A stretch of 23,929 bases of DNA from UBA6901 sp035256085 (GTDB lineage: Bacteria; Pseudomonadota; Gammaproteobacteria; Acidiferrobacterales; UBA6901), in assembly GCA_035256085.1 (NCBI GenBank), contig DATEYP010000074.1, forward strand, positions 1-23,929, in the 5' to 3' direction. Made by a program: the position numbers and the translations under genes. The notes under the pieces are model-generated. The model did not search any database, was not told where the DNA came from, and saw nothing but the letters and a program-made list of their open reading frames with translations. This document shows positions 8,090-15,991 of this stretch, piece after piece (position 1 is the stretch's first letter; each line of letters opens with the position of its first letter).

Positions 8090-9448
8090 GTGGCGACGGT
8101 GACAATGACAAAGCAGGCAAACGACAAACGCGCGCTGGTGGTGGGCCTGGGATTGAGCGGCCTGTCCAGTGCGCGTTATCTCGCGCGCCACGGTTATGTC
8201 GTTACGGTTGTCGACAGCCGCGCTCAGCCGCCCGGGCTCGGCGCATTGCATGCCGAGTTGCCGGATGTACGTGTGGTCACCGGTAGCTTCCAGCCGGCGC
8301 TGTTCCATGTTCCCGGTCTGCTGGTGGTGAGTCCCGGCATCTCTCTCAAGGAACCGGCGATCGCCGAAGCCATCCAGCGTGGCGTCGAGGTGGTGGGCGA
8401 CATCGAGTTGTTCGCGCGCGTGGCGAAGGCGCCGGTCGTGGCCATCACCGGCTCGAACGGAAAAAGTACGGTCACGAGCCTGGTTGGCGAGATGTGTCGG
8501 GAAGCGGGTTTCGATACCGCCGTTGGCGGCAACATCGGTGTGCCGGCGCTCGATCTGCTGCGCATGCCGGAGCCCGAGGTGTATGTGCTGGAACTGTCGA
8601 GTTACCAGCTTGAGACGGCTTCGAGCCTGAATGCGCGTGCCGCGACCGTTCTCAATATCACGCCCGACCACATGGATCGCTACGCGCGCCTTGATGACTA
8701 CGCAGCCGCCAAGGCGCGTGTCTATCGCGGTGACGGTGTCATGGTGTTGAATGCCGATGACCCGGCCGTGATGGCAATGGGACTGCCGGGGCGCAGCAGT
8801 GTGCATTTCGGCACGAACCCGCCGGCGCGCGACATCGACTACGGCCTGGTGTCGCACGGCGGCGAGACCTGGTTGGCGCGAGGCGCGCGCCAGCTTCTGC
8901 CGGCATCCGCTGTGCTGGTTCCCGGCCGGCACAACCTCCTGAACGTGCTTGCCGCCATGGCGCTGGCCGAAGTCGTGCATGTACCGCTCGATGCCATGAA
9001 GCGCGCCGTCGCCAGGTTTCTCGGATTGCACCACCGCACCGAGTTGGTCGCGGAGCGACACGGTGTGCGCTGGATCGACGATTCCAAGGGCACCAACGTG
9101 GGCGCCACGGTGGCGGCCCTGGGCGGCATGGATGCGCCGGTGATACTGATCGCCGGCGGCGACGGCAAGGGCGCGGACTTCAGCGAGCTGCGCGCGCCGG
9201 TGGCGCAGCACGCGCGCGCCGTAGTGTTGATCGGACGCGATGCAGCGCAAATCGAGAAGGCGCTCGCCGGCGTAGTGCCGGTGGTGAACGCCGCGGACAT
9301 GCATGCGGCGGTGCGAGCGGCAGCGCGGCTCGCGCAGCCCGGCGATGTCGTGCTGCTGTCCCCGGCGTGCGCGAGCTTCGACATGTTCCGCAACTACGAG
9401 CACCGCGGCCAGGTATTTGCGCAGGCGGTGAAGGAGGTGACGGCATGA
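8090..9448 (+). CDS. murD: UDP-MurNAc-L-alanine:D-glutamate ligase MurD
   Basis: Cytoplasmic ligase adding D-glutamate to UDP-MurNAc-L-Ala. The product has up to 452 residues with LVVGLGLSGLSSARYL near the start (UDP-binding fold), the ATP loop GSNGKST at about 121-127, ELSSYQLET, TPDHMDRY, and DDSKGTNVGAT with the C-terminal SPACASFDMF, all characteristic of MurD. The start is uncertain. GTG at 8090 has a weak AAGAG (8078-8082) 7 bases before it, while in-frame GTG 8099 and ATG 8105 are alternatives. The conserved part starts after residue 13, so all would work. The gene begins 22 bases after the palindrome cluster, and its stop overlaps ftsW by ATGA. Confidence 0.95.
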   Translation: MATVTMTKQANDKRALVVGLGLSGLSSARYLARHGYVVTVVDSRAQPPGLGALHAELPDVRVVTGSFQPALFHVPGLLVVSPGISLKEPAIAEAIQRGVEVVGDIELFARVAKAPVVAITGSNGKSTVTSLVGEMCREAGFDTAVGGNIGVPALDLLRMPEPEVYVLELSSYQLETASSLNARAATVLNITPDHMDRYARLDDYAAAKARVYRGDGVMVLNADDPAVMAMGLPGRSSVHFGTNPPARDIDYGLVSHGGETWLARGARQLLPASAVLVPGRHNLLNVLAAMALAEVVHVPLDAMKRAVARFLGLHHRTELVAERHGVRWIDDSKGTNVGATVAALGGMDAPVILIAGGDGKGADFSELRAPVAQHARAVVLIGRDAAQIEKALAGVVPVVNAADMHAAVRAAARLAQPGDVVLLSPACASFDMFRNYEHRGQVFAQAVKEVTA

Positions 9449-10638
9449 GCGCCGTCGCCGGAATCATCAACATGCGCGCACGCCTGCCACTCGGCTTGCA
9501 CAGCCGCGTGGCCGGCCGCAGTACGCCAATCTGGGACCCGTGGCTACTCGGCAGCGTCGTGATACTGCTTCTGCTCGGCCTCATCATGGTGCACTCGGCA
9601 TCGGTCTCGATCGCCGAACGTCTTACCGGCAACAGTTCCCATTATTTGCTGCGCCATTTGTTCAGTATCGGGCTCGGCGTGTGCGGCATGTTCATTGTCA
9701 TGCACGCGCGTATTCGCCTGTGGGAATATCTTGGCCCCCACCTGCTGCTGATTGGCATTGCGCTGCTCGTGGTCGTGCTGCTGCCCGGTATCGGGGTGCA
9801 TGTGAACGGCAGCTCGCGCTGGCTGTCACTCGGTGTCGTCAAGCTGCAACCATCCGAACTGGTGAAGCTGTTCATGATTGTGTATGCCGCCGGCTACCTG
9901 GTGCGTAAGCAGGAGGAGCTGAGGTTTTTCACCCAGGGCATTGTCATGATCAGTATCGTGCTGGCGGTGATCGGCATGTTGCTGCTGCAAGAGCCGGATC
10001 TCGGCAGCGTTGTGGTGATCTCGCTCACGGTGTTTGCCATGCTGTTCCTCGGCGGTGTGCGCTTCTGGCACCTCCTGGCAGTGGTCAGCGCCGGGCTCGG
10101 CGGCATGGCGCTGCTGACCTTCATCTCGCCGTACCGCATGGCGCGCATTACCGGTTTTCTGGATCCATGGGCGGATCCGTTTAATACCGGTTTCCAGCTC
10201 ACCCAGGCGCTCATTGCCTTCGGGCGCGGCGAATGGCTGGGCGTGGGTCTCGGCGCCAGTATCCAGAAAATGTTTTACCTGCCGGCCGCACACACCGACT
10301 TTCTGTTCGCAGTGCTGGCCGAGGAACTCGGGCTTCTCGGCGTGTTCGCCTGCATGACGCTGTTCGGCGTGATTGTGTGGCGCGCGTTCCAGATCGCGCG
10401 CAGCGCCGAGATCAATGGCCAGATCTACGCGGCGCGCCTGGCCCAGGGCATCGGCCTGCTGCTCGGCATGCAGGCGATGATCAACATGGGCGTCAACATG
10501 GGCGCCTTGCCGACCAAGGGGCTGACCTTGCCGTTCGTGAGCTACGGCGGTTCGAGCATGATCGTAAGCTGTCTTGCCGCCGGTCTGCTGCTGCGGGTCG
10601 GACGCGAACAGGGCCGGCAGAAGGCAGGTTCGGTATGA
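9445..10638 (+). CDS. ftsW: Septal peptidoglycan glycosyltransferase FtsW
   Basis: SEDS-family polymerase that joins lipid II into glycan strands at the septum together with FtsI. The 397 residues carry about ten membrane helices, the periplasmic VNGSSRWLSLG and LQPSELVKL (about 120-142), EPDLGS (183-188), AAHTDFLFAVLAEELG (281-296) with the catalytic-type Asp285, and LPTKGLTLPFVSYGGSS (355-371) before the last helix. I chose ATG 9445, which overlaps the murD stop (ATGA) and lies 7 bases after AAGGAGG (9431-9437), over a farther upstream frame start. Its 3' end (from 10491) is repeated directly downstream, yet the gene itself is full length and its stop is normal. That TGA overlaps the ATG of the micro-ORF that follows. 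Confidence 0.97.
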   Translation: MSAVAGIINMRARLPLGLHSRVAGRSTPIWDPWLLGSVVILLLLGLIMVHSASVSIAERLTGNSSHYLLRHLFSIGLGVCGMFIVMHARIRLWEYLGPHLLLIGIALLVVVLLPGIGVHVNGSSRWLSLGVVKLQPSELVKLFMIVYAAGYLVRKQEELRFFTQGIVMISIVLAVIGMLLLQEPDLGSVVVISLTVFAMLFLGGVRFWHLLAVVSAGLGGMALLTFISPYRMARITGFLDPWADPFNTGFQLTQALIAFGRGEWLGVGLGASIQKMFYLPAAHTDFLFAVLAEELGLLGVFACMTLFGVIVWRAFQIARSAEINGQIYAARLAQGIGLLLGMQAMINMGVNMGALPTKGLTLPFVSYGGSSMIVSCLAAGLLLRVGREQGRQKAGSV

Positions 10639-10822
10639 CAACGATGATGATCGAAATAAACGTCAACATGGGCGCCTTGCCGACCAAGGGGCTGACCTTG
10701 CCGTTCGTGAGCTACGGCGGTTCGAGCATGATCGTAAGCTGTCTTGCCGCCGGTCTGCTGCTGCGGGTTGGACGCGAACAGGGCCGGCAGAAGGTGGGTG
10801 TGGCATGACCACGATCATGATC
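10491..10822 (+). repeat. Tandem duplication (170-bp offset) of the ftsW end and murG start
   Basis: Bases 10491-10620 recur at 10661-10790 with a single difference (C10599 against T10769). Similarity continues at the same offset through 10621-10652 against 10791-10822, but with seven differences in about 32 bases. That stretch covers the ftsW stop and the first codons of murG, so the first copy carries a murG start remnant (ATGACAACGATGATGATC) ahead of the second ftsW tail. GATGATC occurs both in ftsW at 10476-10482 and at 10646-10652, again 170 bp apart, which suggests joining at this short homology. Confidence 0.95.
10635..10808 (+). CDS. Micro-ORF: murG start remnant fused to a duplicated FtsW tail
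   Basis: A 57-codon open frame made by the tandem duplication. Residues 1-6 (MTTMMI) derive from a copy of the murG start (MTTIMI). Residues 10-52 repeat FtsW from VNMGALPTKG through the last membrane helix to GREQGRQK, ending KVGVA instead of KAGSV. The ATG overlaps the ftsW stop and the TGA overlaps the murG ATG, both as ATGA, so a ribosome coupling from ftsW to murG would translate it. It would yield one membrane helix preceded by the SEDS LPTKGLTLPFVSYGGSS loop. No family function is known. It may be a harmless scar, a coupling spacer or a small membrane peptide. An assembly error is also possible. Confidence 0.6.
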   Translation: MTTMMIEINVNMGALPTKGLTLPFVSYGGSSMIVSCLAAGLLLRVGREQGRQKVGVA

Positions 10823-11881
10823 ATGGCGGGCGGCACCGGCGGACACGTGTTTCCGGCGCTCGCCGTGGCGCGCGCACTGCGCGACCAGGGTGTGCGGATT
10901 GTGTGGCTGGGCACGCGCGAAGGCATCGAGGCGCGCGTCGTACCGGCCGCGGATTTCGAGCTCGAAACCATCGCGATTCGCGGGTTGCGCGGTGGCGGGT
11001 GGCTGCGCTGGCTATTACTGCCCATGCGCCTCAACATTGCCATGTTGCAGGCATGGCGCATTCTGCGCCGAATCAAGCCGGATGCGGTACTGGCCATGGG
11101 GGGGTTTGCTTCCGGCCCGGGCAGTCTCATGGCGAGTGCCTTGCGCATTCCGCTGCTGATTCACGAACAGAACGCCGTCGCCGGACTTACCAACCGCTGG
11201 CTTGCGAAGATTGCCGATGTCGTGATGGCCGGTTTCCCGGCGGCGTTCGGTGCGCGCCATGGCGTGCGCGTGGTCGGCAATCCGGTGCGGCGGGAAATCC
11301 TGACGCTATCATCTCCGGAATCGCGTCTCGCGGAGCGTGACGGGCGCCTGCGCCTGTTGGTTGTCGGCGGCAGCCAGGGGGCACAGGTGTTCAATCAGGT
11401 TGTGCCCGAGGCCATGCGCGCACTGCCCGAGACGGGTCGTCCACAGATATGGCACCAGACCGGCAAGCGCGACGAGGCATCGATGGCCGCAGCCTATCGC
11501 GCCTTCCTGCCGGACGCCAGGGTGGCCGCCTTTATCGACGACATGGCCGCCGCTTATTCCTGGGCGGATGTCGTGGTGTGCCGTGCCGGCGCCATGACCA
11601 TCGCCGAGCTCGCCGCCGCCGGTGTGGCCGCGATCCTCGTGCCGTTTCCGCATGCCGCGGACGATCACCAGACCGCGAATGCACGTTTTCTGGAGGCGCG
11701 CGATGCCGCGGTGCTGCTGCCGCAGCCGGAATTCACCGCCGCGCGTCTCGCCGAGTTGCTGACAAGTCTTGCCGCGAACCGCGCGCTGTTGCGGCGTCTG
11801 GCCACGAATGCGCGCGCCTGCGCGACCATCGATGCCACCGAGACCGTGACTCAGCTTTGCCTGGAGGCGACCCATGCGTAA
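10805..11881 (+). CDS. murG: Lipid II synthase MurG (UDP-GlcNAc transferase)
   Basis: Peripheral membrane GT28 glycosyltransferase that adds GlcNAc to lipid I, giving lipid II. The 358 residues begin MTTIMIMAGGTGGHVFPA with the glycine-rich GGTGGH loop at 9-14. They also contain GGFASGP, HEQNAVAGLTNR, VGNPVRREI, VVGGSQGAQ and the UDP-GlcNAc binding block CRAGAMTIAELAAAG with PFPHAADDHQTANA. Length is normal. The ATG at 10805 overlaps the stop of the ftsW-tail micro-ORF (ATGA), and AAGGTG at 10791-10796 is a fair ribosome binding site. The longer upstream frame crosses the duplicated ftsW sequence and is not used. It overlaps murC by 8 bases (ATGCGTAA). Confidence 0.97.
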   Translation: MTTIMIMAGGTGGHVFPALAVARALRDQGVRIVWLGTREGIEARVVPAADFELETIAIRGLRGGGWLRWLLLPMRLNIAMLQAWRILRRIKPDAVLAMGGFASGPGSLMASALRIPLLIHEQNAVAGLTNRWLAKIADVVMAGFPAAFGARHGVRVVGNPVRREILTLSSPESRLAERDGRLRLLVVGGSQGAQVFNQVVPEAMRALPETGRPQIWHQTGKRDEASMAAAYRAFLPDARVAAFIDDMAAAYSWADVVVCRAGAMTIAELAAAGVAAILVPFPHAADDHQTANARFLEARDAAVLLPQPEFTAARLAELLTSLAANRALLRRLATNARACATIDATETVTQLCLEATHA

Positions 11882-13268
11882 CTGGGTCAAGCGCGTACAT
11901 TTTGTCGGCATCGGCGGCGTCGGCATGTGCGGTATCGCCGAGGTATTGCACAACCTCGAATTCAGCGTGTCCGGTTCAGACAGCGCGGAGAACGCCAATA
12001 CCAAACGCCTGGCAGGCCTCGGTATCCGCGTGACCATCGGACATGATGCCACACACGTTGCCGGCGCCGACGTGGTGGTGATTTCGTCAGCAGTAAAGGA
12101 CACCAATCCCGAGGTGCTGGCGGCGCGCGCCGCCAAGATCCCGGTGATCCCGCGCGCCGAGATGCTGGCCGAACTGATGCGCCTGCAGCACGGCATCGCC
12201 ATTGCCGGCACGCACGGCAAGACCACGACCACGAGCCTGGCGGCAAGCGTGCTGGCGCAGGGCGGACTCGACCCGACCTTTGTGATCGGCGGGCGCCTCA
12301 ACAGCGCCGGCACCAACGCGCGCCTCGGGCGTGGCGAGTATCTGGTGGCCGAGGCCGACGAGAGCGATGCCTCGTTCCTGCACCTGCAACCGTTCATGGC
12401 GGTGGTGACGAATATCGACGCCGACCACATGGAGACCTATGGCGGCGACTTCAATCGCCTGAAACAGGCGTTCATCGACTTCCTGCACAACCTGCCGTTC
12501 TACGGGCTCGCGATCCTGTGCACCGACGACCCGAACGTGCGCGAGATTCTGCCGCACGTGCACAAGCCGGTGCGCACCTACGGCACCGGTGCGGATGCCG
12601 ATGTGCGCGCCACCGACATCGCCCAGGATGGCATGCAGATGCACTTTAACGTGACCATCGGCAGGCGCGGCGCGCCGATGTCCATCACTCTGAACCAGCC
12701 GGGCCGGCACAACGTCCTCAATGCGCTGGCGGCGATCACAGTCGCGAACGAACTCAATGTTCCGGAAGCGGCCATCCGCGAAGGGCTTTCCAGCTTCGGC
12801 GGCATCGGCCGGCGCTTCCAGGTGAACGGCCACATACCGGTCGCGGGTGGCGATGTGCTGCTGGTGGACGACTATGGGCACCACCCGCGCGAACTGGCCG
12901 CCACCATCCAGGCGGCGCGCGAGGGCTGGCCACAGCGGCGCCTGGTGGTGGCGTTCCAGCCGCACCGCTATACGCGCACGCGCGATTTGATCGACGACTT
13001 CAGTGCGGTGCTGGCAGGCTGCGATACGTTATTTATCACCGAGATCTATGCCGCCGGCGAGGCGCCAATTAGCGGCGCCGACGGGCGCGCGCTGTGCCGC
13101 GCCATCCGCGCGCGCGGCGGCAATCCGGTGTTTGTGGAGAACGTGCATGAACTGCCGGCGCTGCTCGCCGACACCTTGCGCGCCAACGACCTGTTGCTCA
13201 CGCTCGGCGCCGGCAACATCGGCCAGGTGGCAGCCGGGCTCGCCCAGCGACTGGGGGAGAAGAAATGA
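11874..13268 (+). CDS. murC: UDP-MurNAc:L-alanine ligase MurC
   Basis: Cytoplasmic ligase that attaches the first amino acid, L-alanine, to UDP-MurNAc. The 464 residues show HFVGIGGVGMCGIAEVL at the start, SGSDSAENANTKRL, the ATP loop GTHGKTT at about 112-118 (histidine in this loop is typical of MurC), VAEADESDASFL, TNIDADHMETYGGD, the C-terminal DDYGHHPRE and AFQPHRYTRTRDL. Full length with all motifs. The ATG lies inside the end of murG, and the stop overlaps the murB start. Regulation is presumably that of the operon, as no promoter is seen at the junction. Confidence 0.97.
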   Translation: MRNWVKRVHFVGIGGVGMCGIAEVLHNLEFSVSGSDSAENANTKRLAGLGIRVTIGHDATHVAGADVVVISSAVKDTNPEVLAARAAKIPVIPRAEMLAELMRLQHGIAIAGTHGKTTTTSLAASVLAQGGLDPTFVIGGRLNSAGTNARLGRGEYLVAEADESDASFLHLQPFMAVVTNIDADHMETYGGDFNRLKQAFIDFLHNLPFYGLAILCTDDPNVREILPHVHKPVRTYGTGADADVRATDIAQDGMQMHFNVTIGRRGAPMSITLNQPGRHNVLNALAAITVANELNVPEAAIREGLSSFGGIGRRFQVNGHIPVAGGDVLLVDDYGHHPRELAATIQAAREGWPQRRLVVAFQPHRYTRTRDLIDDFSAVLAGCDTLFITEIYAAGEAPISGADGRALCRAIRARGGNPVFVENVHELPALLADTLRANDLLLTLGAGNIGQVAAGLAQRLGEKK

Positions 13269-14191
13269 TGGCCGCGAGCAGAAACGACAGCGGCCCGCGC
13301 GGCGTACTCAAACACCACGAACCGCTCAGCCGGCACACCAGCTGGCGCGTGGGCGGTCCGGCGGATTGTTTCTATGAGCCGGCAGATGTGGAGGACTTGT
13401 CCGCGTTCCTCAAGAAGCTGCCGGAAAACGAGCCGCTCTACTGGATCGGGCTGGGCAGCAATCTGCTGGTGCGCGACGGCGGCGTGCGCGGCACGGTGAT
13501 CATGCTGAGCGGCAAGCTGAGCGGGCTGGAGCGCATCGGCGCCAGCACGCTGCGCGCCGAGGCCGGCGTAGCCAGTGCCAAGCTCGCACGCTTCAGCGTG
13601 CAACAGGGCCTGCGCGGCGCGGAGTTTCTGGCCGGTGTGCCGGGCACGGTCGGTGGTGCTCTGGCCATGAATGCCGGTGCCTTCGGCGGCGAGACCTGGA
13701 GCATCGTGACGGCCGTCGAGACCATGGACCACGCGGGTTGCATTCGTACGCGCTTGCCGTCCGACTATCAGATTGGCTATCGCTCGGTGCAGGGACCGGT
13801 CGGCGAGTGGTTCATCGCCGGACACTTCGGGCTTGCGCCCGGGAACGAAGCGGAAGGCCAGGCGCTGATCAAGTCGCTGCTCGCCAAGCGCGGCGCCACC
13901 CAGCCCACGCAATGGCCGAACGCCGGCTCGGTATTCCGCAATCCGCCCGGCGACTACAGCGCGCGCCTGATCGAGCGCACCGGCCTCAAGGGCTTTTGTA
14001 TCGGCGGCACCTGCGTGTCCGAGCTGCACGCCAACTTCATTATCAACACCGGCCGTTCCACGGCCGCGGACATCGAGGCGCTGATTGAAGCGGTGCGGGA
14101 CAAAGTATACGCGGCACAGGGCGTCAGACTGGAAACGGAAGTGCGTGTCATCGGTGAAAGACAACAGCAAGCCACAGATGAACACAGATAA
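13265..14191 (+). CDS. murB: UDP-N-acetylenolpyruvoylglucosamine reductase MurB
   Basis: FAD enzyme that reduces UDP-GlcNAc-enolpyruvate to UDP-MurNAc with NADPH. The 308 residues contain HTSWRVGGPAD (24-34), GLGSNLLVRDGG (62-73), FLAGVPGTVGGALAMNAGAFGG (121-142), PNAGSVFRNP with the catalytic-type Ser222, and Glu292 near the C-terminus. Lacking the extra loop of E. coli MurB, it looks like the shorter type II form. Starts at 13265 or 13268 (ATGATG) are both possible. The final residues ATDEHR and the stop are encoded by the left arm of an inverted repeat that starts at 14171, so the native C-terminus appears to have been replaced. Catalytic residues are unaffected. Confidence 0.95.
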   Translation: MMAASRNDSGPRGVLKHHEPLSRHTSWRVGGPADCFYEPADVEDLSAFLKKLPENEPLYWIGLGSNLLVRDGGVRGTVIMLSGKLSGLERIGASTLRAEAGVASAKLARFSVQQGLRGAEFLAGVPGTVGGALAMNAGAFGGETWSIVTAVETMDHAGCIRTRLPSDYQIGYRSVQGPVGEWFIAGHFGLAPGNEAEGQALIKSLLAKRGATQPTQWPNAGSVFRNPPGDYSARLIERTGLKGFCIGGTCVSELHANFIINTGRSTAADIEALIEAVRDKVYAAQGVRLETEVRVIGERQQQATDEHR

Positions 14192-14277
14192 ATGCAGATG
14201 AAAGCATTACAGAAAATCGACCACACGAAGTTCAGGATGGGATTCTCCATCGGTATTCATCTGTGTGCATCTGTGGC
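14171..14277 (+). repeat. Inverted repeat spanning the murB end and ddlB leader
   Basis: The left arm 14171-14194 (starting GCCACAGATGAACACAG) and the reverse complement of the right arm 14254-14277 agree at 21 of 24 bases, separated by about 59 bases. Inside the arms ACAGAT/CAGATG words recur. Similar CCACAGATGAACACAGAT sequences are a recurring dispersed intergenic repeat type in environmental proteobacteria, from memory and not checked here. The left arm encodes the last six murB codons and the stop. The right arm ends 19 bases before the ddlB ATG. The spacer holds no recognisable gene. Confidence 0.85.
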
Positions 14278-14295
14278 TGCCTTTGGATGTTTCAT

Positions 14296-15219
14296 ATGAA
14301 ACCAGCAGACTTCGGGAAAGTGGCCGTGCTGCTCGGCGGGCGTTCGGCGGAGCGCGAGATTTCGCTGCTCTCCGGCAACGCCGTGCTCGCGGCGCTCAAG
14401 CGCCAAGGCGTGGATGCCTATGCCTTCGATCCGGCCGAACGTGAACTTGCGGACCTCAGGGAGTTCGACCGTGGCTTCATCGTTCTTCACGGACGCGGCG
14501 GTGAGGATGGCAGCTTGCAGGGCGCCCTCGAACTCATGGGGGTGCCCTACACCGGCAGTGGTGTGCTGGGCTCGGCGCTGTCCATGGACAAGTGGCGCAC
14601 CAAGCTGGTGTGGCAGGCCGCCGGCATTCCGGTTACCGACTACGTTCTGCTCGACGCGCACAGCGATATGGCTGGCGTTGTGGCCCGGCTCGGGCTGCCG
14701 ATCTTCGTGAAGCCGGCCAACGAAGGATCGAGCATCGGCGTCACCAAGGTGAAGCGCGTTGAAGATCTGGCCGCGGCGTATCAGACAGCGGTGCGCTATG
14801 ACAGCTTGGTCATCGCCGAGCGCTTCATCGATGGTGCGGAAGTGCAGTTCCCGATATTGGGTGACCGCGTGTTGCCCTCGATCCGCATCGAGCCGGCCAC
14901 CGAGTTCTACGACTACGACGCGAAATATTTTCGCGACGACACCCGTTACCACTGCCCCGGTTTGCCGGCGGAACAGGAGCAGCCCTTGCATGAACTCGTG
15001 CTGCGCGCTTCCCGTGTGCTCGGGTGTCGCGGCTGGGGCCGGATGGACCTCATTATTGATCGCGCCGGTAGGCCCTTTTTCCTGGAGATGAACACGGTGC
15101 CCGGAATGACAGCCCATAGCCTGACACCGATGGGCGCTAGGGCCGCCGGGATCGAGTTTGATGCGCTCTGCCTGCGCATCCTGGAAACCAGTGTGGAGCC
15201 GGGCCATGCCGTCGCTTGA
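14296..15219 (+). CDS. ddlB: D-alanine--D-alanine ligase DdlB
   Basis: ATP-grasp ligase making the D-Ala-D-Ala dipeptide used by MurF. The 307 residues match the DdlB length and show VLLGGRSAEREISLLSG (11-27), LHGRGGEDGSLQGALELMG (64-82), YTGSGVLGSALSMDK (85-99), VKPANEGSSIGV (138-149) and the metal and ATP site WGRMDLIID with FFLEMNTVPGMT (261-272). I chose ATG 14296. In-frame ATG 14287 and GTG 14263 lie closer to or inside the inverted repeat, and no good Shine-Dalgarno sequence precedes any of them. It overlaps ftsQ by 14 bases. Confidence 0.95.
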   Translation: MKPADFGKVAVLLGGRSAEREISLLSGNAVLAALKRQGVDAYAFDPAERELADLREFDRGFIVLHGRGGEDGSLQGALELMGVPYTGSGVLGSALSMDKWRTKLVWQAAGIPVTDYVLLDAHSDMAGVVARLGLPIFVKPANEGSSIGVTKVKRVEDLAAAYQTAVRYDSLVIAERFIDGAEVQFPILGDRVLPSIRIEPATEFYDYDAKYFRDDTRYHCPGLPAEQEQPLHELVLRASRVLGCRGWGRMDLIIDRAGRPFFLEMNTVPGMTAHSLTPMGARAAGIEFDALCLRILETSVEPGHAVA

Positions 15220-15988
15220 AGACATGCGCCAGCACCTTGTCGAGCGCCCCTGGCGTGCCGGGTTGTACGCCTTCGGTGCACTGGCGCTTGCGACACTCGT
15301 ATTGCTCGCGGCGGACACCGTGTTGCGGCCGGAAAGTTTCGCGGTGCGCAGTCTGAGTTTCGAAGGTGAATTCCGGCAGGTGGATCAACAGGCGCTGACT
15401 GCAGCGGTCATGGATTCGGTGCGCGGCAATTTCTATCTGCTCAACCTCGACGCCATTCGCGAACGTGCCCGCACGGTGCCGTGGGTACACGGCGTGACGG
15501 TTCGCCGCCGCTGGCCGGATGGTGTCCACATCCGCTTCAGCGAACAGCAGCTCGTGGCGCGCTGGGGAAAGACCGGCTGGGTGAATGCGCAGGGCGAGCA
15601 CGTGAATCTTCAAGGCCGCGCAGGTCCGGCCGGCTTGCCGCTGTTCGTCGGACCGGAAGGCCTGCAGGGACGCGTGCTCGAGCATTATCGCAGGCTCAAC
15701 GAGATCCTGGCACCGGCGCAGTTGCACGTGGCCGCGCTCACGCTCACCGACCGGCATTCCTGGAACATCGTATTGCACAATGGCCTGGTGCTCACACTCG
15801 GCCGCGAAGCGCCCGAGCCGAAGGTCGAGCGATTTACGCGTATTTACCCGCGCGCCCTGTCTGCGCAGGCGGCCCACGCGAAACGTATAGACCTGCGTTA
15901 CACCAATGGTTTTTCCGTGGAATGGGCGAATCGTACCGGCGCACCGCGCACATCGGAAATCATGGCAACCGGAATGAATGAGGGCTGA
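15206..15988 (+). CDS. ftsQ: Cell division protein FtsQ
   Basis: Bitopic divisome protein that binds FtsL-FtsB and links early and late division proteins. The 260 residues have a short cytoplasmic N-terminus, one membrane helix (about 18-37), then a POTRA domain starting FAVRSLSFEGEF (about 45-114) with NFYLLNLDAIRERARTVPWVHGVTVRRRWP, followed by the beta domain with VEWANR near the end. I chose ATG 15206, inside the end of ddlB, because GGAG (15195-15198) lies 7 bases before it and the protein then has the usual short cytoplasmic tail. The ftsA ATG follows 3 bases after the stop. Confidence 0.95.
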   Translation: MPSLEDMRQHLVERPWRAGLYAFGALALATLVLLAADTVLRPESFAVRSLSFEGEFRQVDQQALTAAVMDSVRGNFYLLNLDAIRERARTVPWVHGVTVRRRWPDGVHIRFSEQQLVARWGKTGWVNAQGEHVNLQGRAGPAGLPLFVGPEGLQGRVLEHYRRLNEILAPAQLHVAALTLTDRHSWNIVLHNGLVLTLGREAPEPKVERFTRIYPRALSAQAAHAKRIDLRYTNGFSVEWANRTGAPRTSEIMATGMNEG

Positions 15989-15991
15989 GGC

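Noticed and set aside
10574..10804. Upstream extension of murG through the ftsW duplication
   Set aside because: The extra residues are an off-frame reading of both ftsW tail copies. MurG family proteins start at the MTTIMIMAGGTGGH segment.
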